Source: Candidatus Mediterraneibacter norwichensis
GTDB lineage: Bacteria > Bacillota > Clostridia > Lachnospirales > Lachnospiraceae
Assembly (NCBI GenBank): GCA_019112765.1
Contig: DXIU01000076.1
Coordinates: 1 to 57,418 of the forward strand
Direction of reading: 5' to 3'
DNA: 57,418 nucleotides
How positions within the stretch are numbered: the stretch's first letter is position 1; every line of letters starts with the position of its first letter. Below the pieces are notes generated by a model. That model ran no database searches. It saw only the letters and a list, made by a program, of their open reading frames with translations, and was not told where the DNA came from. Below, piece after piece: positions 25,027-33,844 of this stretch. A program made the translations under genes and the position numbers.

Positions 25027-25810
25027 ACTGAAAAATGTATCGTTTGCCTATCCAAACGGATATGTGGCAAATGAAAACCTGAATCTGACAATTGAAAAGG
25101 GCGAGAAGATTGCTATTGTAGGACAGAACGGAGCAGGAAAAACCACGGCGGTGAAACTGATGAACGGACTGAACCGCCCCTCCGGCGGTGACGTGCTGGT
25201 GGACGGAGTAAACACGAAAGAGAAAAGCTGCGCCTGGATCTCGGGAAAAGTCGGATATGTGTTCCAGAATCCGGACGATCAGATCTTTAACAGCACAGCT
25301 CTCGCAGAGATCCAGTATATGCCGAAGTATTTTAAGCTTCCGGAAAGCGAGATAAAAAAGAGAACTGACCGGGCGGTGGAATTGACAGGAATTGGAAAAT
25401 ATCTTACCATGAATCCACTGGATATCCCTTACGCCATACGGAAGTTCGTGGCCATTGCGGCCATTATCGCTACGGAACCGGATTATCTTATACTGGATGA
25501 GCCCACAGCCGGTCAGGATAAGCGTGGCAATGAAACACTGGAGCGGATTATAGAAGAACTGGGACGGGAAGGAACGGGAGTGATTGCCATCAGTCATGAT
25601 ATGGACTTTGTGGCGGCCAATTTCCCAAGAATTATTGCCATGGCCCATAAGAATATTATTGCAGACGGAACGGCCAGGGAAATCTTCTGGAATGAGGATG
25701 TAGTCCGGGAGTCGAAGATCAAAATGCCTCAGATCGCAAAAATCGCTTCAGAACTGGGACTTTCAGGGAACATTTTATTTCGCAGTGAGCTGACACAGGC
25801 AGTAAGATAG
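25016..25810 (+). CDS. ECF transporter ATPase, second subunit with degenerate signature
   Basis: 264 residues from ATG 25016 with AGAGGAGG. An upstream in-frame start would overlap the first ATPase by about 77 bp and is rejected. Walker A GQNGAGKTT, Q-loop YVFQNPDDQIF, Walker B YLILDEPTAGQD and switch His in AISHDMDFVA are intact. The LSGGQ signature is replaced by DIPYAIRKFVAIAA. In an ATPase heterodimer the partner then supplies the only standard signature, so one of the two ATP sites should be weak or non-hydrolytic. Similar asymmetry is known in heterodimeric ABC exporters. Confidence 0.9.
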   Translation: MAIELKNVSFAYPNGYVANENLNLTIEKGEKIAIVGQNGAGKTTAVKLMNGLNRPSGGDVLVDGVNTKEKSCAWISGKVGYVFQNPDDQIFNSTALAEIQYMPKYFKLPESEIKKRTDRAVELTGIGKYLTMNPLDIPYAIRKFVAIAAIIATEPDYLILDEPTAGQDKRGNETLERIIEELGREGTGVIAISHDMDFVAANFPRIIAMAHKNIIADGTAREIFWNEDVVRESKIKMPQIAKIASELGLSGNILFRSELTQAVR

Positions 25811-25895
25811 CCCGGACAGCCCTGCGCCGGACAGCAGATGGAAAGGCAGAAAGAACTTATTGATTCGGGCACAGGTTTTATTTAGGAGAAAGAAT

Positions 25896-26789
25896 ATGAA
25901 AATAGCTGTAGTGGGCAGCATGAACCTGGATATGATTGTTCATGCTGACCGGATTCCATTGAAAGGGGAAACAATTAGAGGGGACGGTCTGGAGTATCAG
26001 CCGGGCGGAAAAGGAGCGAATCAGGCAGTAGCCATGGCAAAGCTGGGAGCGGATGTCGCTATGTTCGGCTGTGTGGGGGATGACAGCGCCGGCAGACGTC
26101 TGCTGGAGAACCTCCGCGTGTGCGGGGTATCGGCAGATGCCGTGGAGATGCTGAAGGGCGTGCCTACGGGGCAGGCAATTATAACTGCCGGCGGCGGAGA
26201 CAATACCATTGTGATCATAGAAGGAGCCAACGGATACGTAAATGTAGATTATGTAAACCGGAACCGGGAAAAGATTCTGGAAGCGGATCTCATTGTTCTG
26301 CAGAATGAGATTCCGGAGGACGCGATTGCATATACCATACGCATGTGCTCTGACGCAGGCAGGACGATTCTGTGGAACCCGGCTCCTGCCCGCGCGCTGG
26401 ACAGGGATCTGGTTGAAAGGGTCAGTTATATCACCCCCAATGAACATGAAGTATGTCTGATCTGGGAGACCGATGAAAGCCGGGTAGGCAGTCTGATGGA
26501 GCAGTATCCGGGCAAGCTGCTGGTCACCCAGGGGGAAAAGGGCGTCAGCGTATACATACCGGGCAGGGGGCTTCAGACCCTTCCCGCCATGAAGGTGGAG
26601 GTGAAGGACACCACCGGAGCAGGCGATACGCTGAACGGGGCCTTCTGCGCCGGTCTGGCCAGGGGCATGGACGAGCTGGAAGCCCTGCGGTTCGCCAACG
26701 CAGCGGCAGGACTGTCTGTCCAGAAGTATGGAGCCCAGGCCGGGATGCCAACGCTGGAGCAGGTGGAGGCGGCGCTGGCAGGGGCGTGA
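25896..26789 (+). CDS. rbsK: Ribokinase
   Basis: 297 residues from ATG 25896 (AGGAGAAAG upstream). The earlier in-frame ATG at 25860 has no ribosome site. PfkB signatures: VVGSMNLDMIVHADRIP, GGKGANQAVAMAKLG, an NEHEV sugar-lid region, and the catalytic DTTGAGDTLNGAF with its Asp. It phosphorylates ribose to ribose-5-phosphate with ATP. It is a close relative of the kinase half of the LacI fusion upstream, so the operon holds two ribokinase domains. Only this one keeps the canonical GAGD loop. Confidence 0.92.
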   Translation: MKIAVVGSMNLDMIVHADRIPLKGETIRGDGLEYQPGGKGANQAVAMAKLGADVAMFGCVGDDSAGRRLLENLRVCGVSADAVEMLKGVPTGQAIITAGGGDNTIVIIEGANGYVNVDYVNRNREKILEADLIVLQNEIPEDAIAYTIRMCSDAGRTILWNPAPARALDRDLVERVSYITPNEHEVCLIWETDESRVGSLMEQYPGKLLVTQGEKGVSVYIPGRGLQTLPAMKVEVKDTTGAGDTLNGAFCAGLARGMDELEALRFANAAAGLSVQKYGAQAGMPTLEQVEAALAGA

Positions 26790-26873
26790 GAAGTATAAAA
26801 AATGAGCAGAGAAGAAGCGGCGGAGGGGTTTCGCAAAGTATTTCCTTATCTGCTTCAGGGCGATACAGGGTCT

Positions 26874-27869
26874 CTATAACGGAAATACAATCCCGTTCTG
26901 CCGTCTTACTTCGTCAATAATCCGAATAGTATCCAGAGAATACTGCAGATACTTATGGTTCACATCCTTATCTTTAATCAGTCTTATAAATTCCCTTATT
27001 TCATAAATCATATTGTTTTCTGCCGGTGTATAGGGAAGCATCTCTGTACTCCCTCCTGACAGTGGATCCCGGGATCCTTTCCTGAGACGCAGCTCCAGAG
27101 TCTCAGGGCGGCTGACATAGTCGATGAGAAGGGAGCCTTTTTCTCCCTGGATCACACTGGGCGTGACGGAAACCGCGGTCTTGGAGTAAACAGCTTCCGC
27201 GGTCATACTGTCGTACTGCAGCAGCACCGCGCCGCTTCCTTCAAAGCCGTTTTCCAGTTTTACAGAGCAGGATCTGATCTGCTTCGGCATCCCGAACAGG
27301 CGGACCAGAGAGTGGATACAGTATACGCCGATATCCATAACCGCGGCATTGCACAGATCCGGATTGAAAGCGTTTACACTTTCCCCGCTGAGAAACCGGT
27401 CGTACCGGCTGGAATACTGGCAGAACTCAAATGTGGCGCGGGAGAGACGGCCCAGCCGGGGCAGGGCCTTTTCGATCAGACCGTATGCCGGATCGAAATC
27501 CGGACGCATGGCTTCCAGAAGGATCAGACCGTTTTTCCGGGCACAGTCAATCATGGACTGTACCTGGGTTTCATTTACCGCCATAACTTTCTCGCAGAGA
27601 ACATGTTTCCCGCGGCTCAGTGCCTTCAGAGTCTGTTCACAGTGAACAAAGTTGGGAGACGCCACATAGACCGCATCCAGTCCGGAAGCAAGAAAGGCGT
27701 CGTAATCCGTATATACCCGGGGAATTCCGTGCTTTCCGGCAAAACTGTCTCCGGTTTCCTGTTTCCGGGAACAGACGGCATACAGTTCTGCTTCCGGTAT
27801 AAGAGCAGCCGCTTCGCAGAAGTCGCTGCTGATAAAATTGGTTCCGATTATTCCGATTTTAAGCTTCAT
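26874..27869 (-). CDS. Gfo/Idh/MocA family oxidoreductase
   Basis: 331 residues. N-terminal Rossmann NAD(P)-binding domain (KIGIIGTNFISSDFCEAAAL, then VYVASPNFVHCEQTLKAL). The family's EKP motif appears as CEKVMAVN, keeping Glu and Lys. The C-terminal alpha/beta substrate domain ends in an NNMIYEIREFIRLIK helix. It likely oxidises or reduces a sugar, inositol or amino-sugar; the substrate cannot be told. It is a single gene, convergent to the ribokinase and divergent from the dlt-like operon. The 84 bp after the ribokinase hold only a 25-codon open frame of doubtful meaning. Confidence 0.9.
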   Translation of the reverse strand: MKLKIGIIGTNFISSDFCEAAALIPEAELYAVCSRKQETGDSFAGKHGIPRVYTDYDAFLASGLDAVYVASPNFVHCEQTLKALSRGKHVLCEKVMAVNETQVQSMIDCARKNGLILLEAMRPDFDPAYGLIEKALPRLGRLSRATFEFCQYSSRYDRFLSGESVNAFNPDLCNAAVMDIGVYCIHSLVRLFGMPKQIRSCSVKLENGFEGSGAVLLQYDSMTAEAVYSKTAVSVTPSVIQGEKGSLLIDYVSRPETLELRLRKGSRDPLSGGSTEMLPYTPAENNMIYEIREFIRLIKDKDVNHKYLQYSLDTIRIIDEVRRQNGIVFPL

Positions 27870-28020
27870 AAAATTTTCCTCCTGTCAGAATGCAGGCAGA
27901 TGGACCGGGGACCCTTCCGGCTGCCTGAATAAATACTGTTGCAGTACAGTTTACCATATCAGGACGCAGCGGAGACAACTGAATTTAAGGTGTTTTTTTA
28001 TTTTGCCGGATACAGATTAC

Positions 28021-28072
28021 CTTAAGAATGTATACATAGCATCTTAAGAATCTTTACAGGACATATTAATAT
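28021..28072 (+). promoter_or_regulatory. Promoter and response-regulator-like direct repeats of the dlt-like operon
   Basis: CTTAAGAAT occurs at 28021-28029 and 28043-28051, exactly 22 bp (two helical turns) apart. The second copy overlaps a weak -35 (TTAAGA, 28044-28049), followed 17 bp later by TAATAT (28067-28072). This layout is typical of OmpR/PhoB-type activators. No such regulator gene adjoins the operon. Confidence 0.5.
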
Positions 28073-28119
28073 CTGCCCCTTACAATAAATTTCAACAAAG
28101 ACGCAAGGGGTGATGACAA

Positions 28120-29682
28120 ATGATTTTAAAAAACAGAGACACACAAGAAGAATATAACAGCATTCTCGACTGTCTTGAACAGACGGAAGAGAAGTACAGA
28201 TATAAAACTGCTGTGTCTGACACAAAACTGTCGCTGACATGGCATGAACTTGCCGTAATGGCACGAAAAATCGGAAGTGGACTCAGCCGTCTGGTTCCGC
28301 CGGGAAGTCCGGTGCCTGTCTTTATGGAAAAAAGTTCAGTTACACTGGCGGCCATGTTCGGCGCTGTATATGCCGGATGCTTTTATGTTCCGGTAAATCC
28401 GGACAATCCGGGAGACCGTCTGAAGAAAATCTTCCAGACCCTGGAGGCAGAGACTGTTATCGCGGACGAAAATGGAAAAAGGCTTCTGGAGAGTGCCGGA
28501 CTTCTGGCAGACGGAAAGCTGAAGCCGGTACTGGCGGAAGAGCTTCTTCAGTCGGAGGCGGATGTGGAGATGCTTGCAGAGAACCGGGCGAAAAGACGCG
28601 GCACAGATCCGCTGTACGGGCTGTTTACATCCGGTTCCACGGGAAATCCGAAGGCGGTAATTGTAAGCCATGGAGCAGTGCTTCGGTTTATCGGACATTT
28701 TACGGAATGCTTCCATATAACAGAGAAAGATGTTCTGGGAAACCAGGCGCCGTTTGACTTCGACGTTTCGGTAAAAGATATTTATTCGGCAGTGATGACG
28801 GGAGCGGAACTGGCGCTGATTCCAAAAGAGTATTTTTCAACGCCGCCCAGACTTCTGGATGATCTGTGTGAACGGAAGGTGACTACGCTGATCTGGGCTG
28901 TGTCCGCGCTGACGCTTGTATCTTCACTGAAAGGCCTGGCTTACCGGGTGCCGGAGCAGGTGAACAAGATTATGTTCAGCGGCGAGGCCATGCCGCCGAA
29001 ACAGCTGAGGATCTGGCAGGAAGCTCTTCCGGACGCAGAGTTTGTCAATCTGTACGGACCTACGGAAATTACCTGCAACTGTACGTTTTACCGGGTGAAG
29101 CGCAAGTATGATGATAAAGAAAAAATTCCCGCAGGACGGGCGTTCCCGGGAAGAACTGTATTTCTTCTCGGTGAAGACGGGAAGCAGATTACCGGGCCGG
29201 GCCGGCAGGGAGAGATCTGTGTGGCAGGAGAATCTCTTGCGGAAGGATATTACCGCAGTCCGGAGCAGACAGCAGAGAGATTTATTCTGTATCCGGTGAA
29301 TGGAAAGAAAGAGACAAGAATTTATAAAACCGGAGATATGGGATGTTTTGATGAAGACGGAGAACTGGTATTTGCCGGACGGAAGGATTTTCAGATCAAG
29401 CACATGGGACACAGGATTGAGCTGGAAGAAATAGAAAGCGCTATGAACGGCGTGAATCATATTCAGAGAAGCTGCTGTATATTTGACAGAGAGAGAAACC
29501 GTATTGTGGGCTTTTATATGGGGGATGTGGACTCTTCGGCAGTGCGCAGCGCGCTGAAAGAGAAGCTTCCGCTTTATATGGTGCCTCCCCGTCTGATTCA
29601 GATGAGCGTTATGCCGCTGAATAAAAACGGCAAAACAGACCGGGATTATCTGAAAAAAATTGTGTCCGGGAAAGGAAGGTAG
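28120..29682 (+). CDS. DltA-like amino acid adenylating ligase
   Basis: 520 residues. An ANL-superfamily enzyme that activates an amino acid as the adenylate and loads it on a carrier protein. The P-loop is TSGSTGNPK (170-178). Other motifs are NQAPFDFDVSVKDIYSA, the adenine pocket NLYGPTEITCNCTFY, YKTGDMGCFDEDGEL and the catalytic C-terminal Lys in LNKNGKTDRDYL. Overall it is closest to DltA. It is first of five tightly packed genes including a carrier protein, an MBOAT and an SGNH protein. The operon also has a PLP enzyme not found in D-alanylation operons, so the amino acid may not be D-alanine. Substrate unproved. Confidence 0.88.
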   Translation: MILKNRDTQEEYNSILDCLEQTEEKYRYKTAVSDTKLSLTWHELAVMARKIGSGLSRLVPPGSPVPVFMEKSSVTLAAMFGAVYAGCFYVPVNPDNPGDRLKKIFQTLEAETVIADENGKRLLESAGLLADGKLKPVLAEELLQSEADVEMLAENRAKRRGTDPLYGLFTSGSTGNPKAVIVSHGAVLRFIGHFTECFHITEKDVLGNQAPFDFDVSVKDIYSAVMTGAELALIPKEYFSTPPRLLDDLCERKVTTLIWAVSALTLVSSLKGLAYRVPEQVNKIMFSGEAMPPKQLRIWQEALPDAEFVNLYGPTEITCNCTFYRVKRKYDDKEKIPAGRAFPGRTVFLLGEDGKQITGPGRQGEICVAGESLAEGYYRSPEQTAERFILYPVNGKKETRIYKTGDMGCFDEDGELVFAGRKDFQIKHMGHRIELEEIESAMNGVNHIQRSCCIFDRERNRIVGFYMGDVDSSAVRSALKEKLPLYMVPPRLIQMSVMPLNKNGKTDRDYLKKIVSGKGR

Positions 29683-29687
29683 GAAAT

Positions 29688-30938
29688 TTGAGAAAAGAAC
29701 AACTGGAATATGCGGCAGCCCGTTACGGAACGCCTTTGTATATTTTTGATCTGGATATGCTGACGGAGCAGACGGAAAGACTTCGCAGTGCTTTTGGAAA
29801 AGATGTGGGACTGTGCTACGCGATGAAGGCCAATCCTTTCCTGACCGCCCACATGGCGCGGGAAGCGGACCGGATTGAAGTGTGTTCCATGGGTGAATTT
29901 GAAATCTGCAGGAAACTCAGGATCCCGCCGGAAAAACTGTTCATATCCGGAGTGCTGAAGAAAAAAGAAGATATCTTCAGAATTCTGGAATTCTGTCGGG
30001 GGCGGTGCGCGTACACTGTGGAATCTGTAAAACAGCTGCATTATTTTGTAGAGTGGAGCGACGCTCATATGGTAAAGCTCAGACTGTATCCCAGACTTAC
30101 AAGCGGCAATCAGTTCGGAATGGATGAAGATATGCTCCGCAGTGTGTTTCATGTGGTGAATATGAGTCCGTATCTTGAAATAGAAGGAATTCACTATTTT
30201 TCCGGAACTCAGAAACGTTCGCTGAAGCAGCTGGAAAAAGAGATTTCCATGCTGGATGATCTGCTGATCCGGATGCGGGATGAGTGGAAAGCATCTGTTC
30301 CCTGTCTGGAATACGGGCCGGGTATCGCGGTGCCTTACTTCCAGGGCAAAGCCGTACAGACGTATGAAGAGGAAGGCCTGACCGGCCTCAGAAAAGCCAT
30401 TGACTCCATGAGATGGAAAGGGCATGTGACAATCGAGCTGGGGAGGGCCATTGCGGCAGAGTGCGGATATTATCTGACGCAGATCCGGGATATAAAGAAA
30501 AACGGTGACACACAGTACTGTATTGTGGACGGCGGAAACCACCACATCAATTATGACGGACAGATCCGGGGAATGTATGAGCCGCATCTGCAGATACTTC
30601 CCGGGGAACCGCAGGGCAGAGAAAAAATGTGGACAGTATGCGGCGCGCTCTGTACCGCAAACGATGTGCTGTGCAGAGATGTAAAGCTGACAGGAGTTCA
30701 GAGCGGGAAAGTTCTTGTCTTTGAGCGGACGGGCGCTTACTCCGCGATGGAGGGAATGTCCCTGTTCTTAAGCCACCCGCTGCCGTCTGTCGTGACGTAT
30801 CAGAAGGACGGAGGCTGGCGGCTGCTAAGAAAACAGAAAGATACTTATTTGATGAATATGCCGGAGGACGGCGGGAAGAGCTGTCTGACAGAAGAAATAA
30901 CAGAGATTGCAGGAGGTTTATCAGGATGGAAACTTTAA
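29688..30938 (+). CDS. Fold-type III PLP-dependent decarboxylase-like enzyme
   Basis: 416 residues from TTG 29688 (GGAAGGTAGGAAA upstream), 5 bp after the ligase gene. The alanine racemase-like barrel begins with the PLP lysine K47 in CYAMKANP. GPGIAVPY (about 210-217) binds PLP phosphate. ELGRAIAAECGYY and CGALCTANDVL (C322) match diaminopimelate/ornithine decarboxylases and BtrK-type enzymes. TGAYSAMEGMSLF near the end gives the conserved Tyr. BtrK of butirosin synthesis decarboxylates an amino acid while it is bound to a carrier protein. Here a carrier and a ligase sit either side of the gene, so the same chemistry is a reasonable inference. Confidence 0.85.
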   Translation: MRKEQLEYAAARYGTPLYIFDLDMLTEQTERLRSAFGKDVGLCYAMKANPFLTAHMAREADRIEVCSMGEFEICRKLRIPPEKLFISGVLKKKEDIFRILEFCRGRCAYTVESVKQLHYFVEWSDAHMVKLRLYPRLTSGNQFGMDEDMLRSVFHVVNMSPYLEIEGIHYFSGTQKRSLKQLEKEISMLDDLLIRMRDEWKASVPCLEYGPGIAVPYFQGKAVQTYEEEGLTGLRKAIDSMRWKGHVTIELGRAIAAECGYYLTQIRDIKKNGDTQYCIVDGGNHHINYDGQIRGMYEPHLQILPGEPQGREKMWTVCGALCTANDVLCRDVKLTGVQSGKVLVFERTGAYSAMEGMSLFLSHPLPSVVTYQKDGGWRLLRKQKDTYLMNMPEDGGKSCLTEEITEIAGGLSGWKL

Positions 30939-31153
30939 TGAACATTTTACGGGAAATTGACGACAGCATTGATTACGAAAAAGAACAGGCTCTGATTGAC
31001 GACAGGCTTCTTGACTCTTTCGGGGTGATTACCCTTGTGGCAGAACTGGAAGACGCATTTGACATTTCCATTGAAGCGTCAGAGATGGTTCCGGAGAACT
31101 TTAACTCTGCCGGGGCGATTTATAAAATGATTTGCAGACTGCAGGAGATTTAA
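30926..31153 (+). CDS. Acyl carrier protein of the dlt-like operon
   Basis: 75 residues from ATG 30926 with AGGAGG, overlapping the PLP gene by 13 bp. The phosphopantetheine serine is S31 in RLLDSFGVITLVAELED. It is acidic and helical, like DltC. It should carry the amino acid activated by the ligase, present it to the decarboxylase, and pass it to the MBOAT protein. Confidence 0.9.
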   Translation: METLMNILREIDDSIDYEKEQALIDDRLLDSFGVITLVAELEDAFDISIEASEMVPENFNSAGAIYKMICRLQEI

Positions 31154-31156
31154 ACA

Positions 31157-32746
31157 ATGTCTTATGATTCATTACTGTATGTGCTTTTGTTTCTCCCCAT
31201 ATGCCTGGCAGTTTACCAGCTTGCGCCGAAGGGATGGCGCAGGCGGGTGCTGCTGGCGGCCGGATATGTATTTTTCTATCTGTTCAGCGGAACACTTCTG
31301 GTATATCTTCTGGGAACCACGCTTCTGGTCCACTGTATCGGTATCTGGCTGGAATGGCTGAAGTCGGAGGAAAAAGCTGCTGCCGCGGCAGTCCCGGGGA
31401 GCGGGAAAAAGGCGGTAAAAGCGGAATATCAGAAGCAGAGCAGACGGGTGCTCTTTCTGGGGACCGCGATTTTGCTGGGCGTGCTGGCATATCTGAAATA
31501 CTATAATTTCTTTGTGCAGAATGTATCCGGTATCCTGGAAGTGTTTCATTTCCCATTTTCACCGGAAGAAAAATCTCTTATCATGCCTATCGGTATATCC
31601 TTTTATACTCTGCAGGCTGTCAGCTACATGGCAGATGTGTACTGGGGGAAGATAAAGGCGGAGAGAAGCCTGGAGAAAACTGCTCTTTTCCTTGCGTTTT
31701 TTCCACAGATCATGGAGGGCCCGATCAGCAGGTACTCGGATGTGGCTGATACGCTTTTTGCTGAGAAACCTCTGGAGGTTCAGAATCTGCAGAACGGGTA
31801 TATCCGGATCCTGTGGGGATTTTTCAAGAAAAAGATTGTGGCCGACAGGCTGGCTATCGCGGTGGGGATGGTGTTTGACCACTACACTTCCTACAGCGGA
31901 GCTGTAGTAGCGGTATCAGCTGTAGCCTATACTGTGCAGCTTTATATGGAATTTTCGGGGTGCATGGATATAATTATCGGAAGCGGCGAGCTTTTCGGAG
32001 TCCGGCTTCCGGAGAATTTCCGTCAGCCGTTCTGCGCGAGAAATGCGGCGGAGTTCTGGAGAAGATGGCACATTACACTGGGAGTATGGTTTAAAACATA
32101 TATTTTCTATCCGGTTTCCATGTCCGGAATTGTAAAGAAATGGAATCAGTACGGCAGAAAACATCTGGGGAAATACATAACCATGCTGGGAACTTCTGCC
32201 ATGGCGCTTCTTCCGGTCTGGATATGCAACGGATTGTGGCACGGCGCCAGATGGAGCTATATTTTCTACGGTCTGTATTATTTTACTCTGATTCTGCTGG
32301 GGATTGCCGTGCAGCCGGTAAGGGACCGGGTGCTGAGTATCTGTCATATCCGGGAGGATTCCCGGGGGTGGCGGAGAGTTCAGATCACAAAAACATGGGT
32401 CATTATTTTTGTCGGCGAGCTGTTCTTCCGGGCGGATGGATTCCGGGCAGGGCTGCATATGTTCCGGAGTATATTTGAGGATTTTCAGATCCGGCAGTTG
32501 TGGGACGGGACGCTCCTTGAACTGGGGCTGCAGCAGTCTGATATTGCGGTGGTCGTGGCCGGATGCATTGTGGCGGCGGCAGTCGGCATGATAAAAGAGC
32601 GCGGCATATGTGTGAGAGAACGGCTTGCCGGGTGCCGGCTTCCGGTGCGCTGGTGTGCATATTATGCGCTGATTCTGGCGGTGATCATATTTGCGGCATA
32701 CGGGGACGGCTATCAGAAAGTTGACCTTATATATGCGGGATTTTAG
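31157..32746 (+). CDS. MBOAT family O-acyltransferase, DltB-like
   Basis: 529 residues, ATG 31157, 3 bp after the carrier gene. A polytopic membrane protein of about 11-12 helices. Conserved DltB/AlgI-like motifs: PIGISFYTLQAVSYMADVYW, FFPQIMEGPISRYSD, WRRWHITLGVWFKTYIFYP and the catalytic-tunnel His in NGLWHGARWSYIFYG. It should move the acyl or aminoacyl group from the carrier protein through the membrane to an outside acceptor, with the SGNH protein encoded next. Confidence 0.92.
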   Translation: MSYDSLLYVLLFLPICLAVYQLAPKGWRRRVLLAAGYVFFYLFSGTLLVYLLGTTLLVHCIGIWLEWLKSEEKAAAAAVPGSGKKAVKAEYQKQSRRVLFLGTAILLGVLAYLKYYNFFVQNVSGILEVFHFPFSPEEKSLIMPIGISFYTLQAVSYMADVYWGKIKAERSLEKTALFLAFFPQIMEGPISRYSDVADTLFAEKPLEVQNLQNGYIRILWGFFKKKIVADRLAIAVGMVFDHYTSYSGAVVAVSAVAYTVQLYMEFSGCMDIIIGSGELFGVRLPENFRQPFCARNAAEFWRRWHITLGVWFKTYIFYPVSMSGIVKKWNQYGRKHLGKYITMLGTSAMALLPVWICNGLWHGARWSYIFYGLYYFTLILLGIAVQPVRDRVLSICHIREDSRGWRRVQITKTWVIIFVGELFFRADGFRAGLHMFRSIFEDFQIRQLWDGTLLELGLQQSDIAVVVAGCIVAAAVGMIKERGICVRERLAGCRLPVRWCAYYALILAVIIFAAYGDGYQKVDLIYAGF

Positions 32747-32778
32747 GGAAGTATTTACAATACGGCAAGGAGGAAGGT

Positions 32779-33747
32779 TTGAAGACAAAAAAGAGAATTA
32801 TTTTATTTATTTTAATATTGGTACTGCTGCTGGGAGCACTTTCTTTCGTTATACAGAGAGTGGCTTTGGGCATGAAGAACGGAATTGTGGGAAGAAGCCG
32901 TGCATTCGCGACGGTCAGCGCGGAAGCGAAAGAGACCATTGATGTGCTTGTGATCGGGGACAGTGAAAGTTATACATCCATGTCCCCAATGGATCTGTGG
33001 AGTCAGACGGGGATTACCTCGTTTGACTGCGGACAGCCCGGACAGAGGATACAGGAGACCTGTTTCCTGTTAAAGGAAGCTTTGAAGACACAGTCGCCGA
33101 AAATAGTTATTCTTGAAACAAACGCTATGTTCCGGGATCCGGGATTCCTGGAAAATATTTCCATGTCGATCATTGAACCCATTCGATATTATTTTCCTGT
33201 TTTCCGTTATCACAATCTGTGGAAGCAGATTTTTGACGGCAAGAAAGATCCCGGGCGCAGTGTGTTTAAAGGATTTGAAATCCGGGATAAGGTAGTTCCT
33301 TATGAAGGTTCGGATCAATATATGAAAGAAACAGAAGATGTGCAGGAAATTCCGAAATTTGTCCGGCACTATATGGAAGATATCAAAAAAATGTGTGAGG
33401 AAAAAAACGCGGATCTTCTTCTTATGAGTGCGCCCTCTCCCCACAATTATAATTATAAGAAGCATAATGCACTTGAAAATTATGCGAAAGAAAACGGCCT
33501 TCCGTATATTGATCTGAATATGAAAACAAAAGAAATCGGAATTGACTGGAAAAAAGACAGTTATGATAAAGGCGATCATCTGAATCTTCACGGAGCGCAG
33601 AAAGTTACTGCATATATGGGAAAATATCTGACAGAAAACTATTCTCTGCCTGATCACAGAGGGGAAGATGGATATCAGGAGTGGGAAGCTCTTTCTGTGC
33701 AGTTCCAGGCCGAGGTTGAGAGCCGCAGCTTAAAAGCCGGGAAATAG
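32779..33747 (+). CDS. Membrane-anchored SGNH/DltD-like protein
   Basis: 322 residues from TTG 32779, with AAGGAGG. One N-terminal transmembrane helix (about 7-27) places the rest outside. The SGNH block I serine lies in VIGDSESYTSM (D61-S62), block III-like ETNAMF follows, and GDHLNLHGAQ (about 265-274) gives the terminal Asp/His. It probably completes transfer of the group delivered by the MBOAT to a teichoic acid or other surface polymer, as DltD does. It closes the operon and is followed by a terminator. Confidence 0.85.
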   Translation: MKTKKRIILFILILVLLLGALSFVIQRVALGMKNGIVGRSRAFATVSAEAKETIDVLVIGDSESYTSMSPMDLWSQTGITSFDCGQPGQRIQETCFLLKEALKTQSPKIVILETNAMFRDPGFLENISMSIIEPIRYYFPVFRYHNLWKQIFDGKKDPGRSVFKGFEIRDKVVPYEGSDQYMKETEDVQEIPKFVRHYMEDIKKMCEEKNADLLLMSAPSPHNYNYKKHNALENYAKENGLPYIDLNMKTKEIGIDWKKDSYDKGDHLNLHGAQKVTAYMGKYLTENYSLPDHRGEDGYQEWEALSVQFQAEVESRSLKAGK

Positions 33748-33794
33748 GAGAAAAGTAAAAACAGAAGAAAATGAGAAACAGAAGAAGATGAAAA

Positions 33795-33844
33795 AGCCAG
33801 CGGGGAAATCCTTCCTACAGGAAGAATTTCTCCGCTGCTTTTAT
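33795..33844. terminator. Bidirectional terminator
   Basis: AGC-AGCGG-GAAAT-TTCC pairs with GGAA-ATTTC-CCGCTGCT around CTACA, with a T-run at 33840-33843 on plus and A-rich sequence on the other side. It contains the stop of the convergent M18 gene. Confidence 0.7.

Noticed and set aside
26802-26879. 25-codon open frame (MSREEAAEGFRKVFPYLL...) after the ribokinase
   Set aside because: No ribosome site, overlaps the end of the convergent oxidoreductase gene, and too short to support; possibly a gene remnant.
28120-33747. Ordinary D-alanine dltABCD operon
   Set aside because: A fold-III PLP enzyme sits between the ligase and carrier genes, which the classical operon does not have. D-alanine cannot be ruled out but is not assumed.
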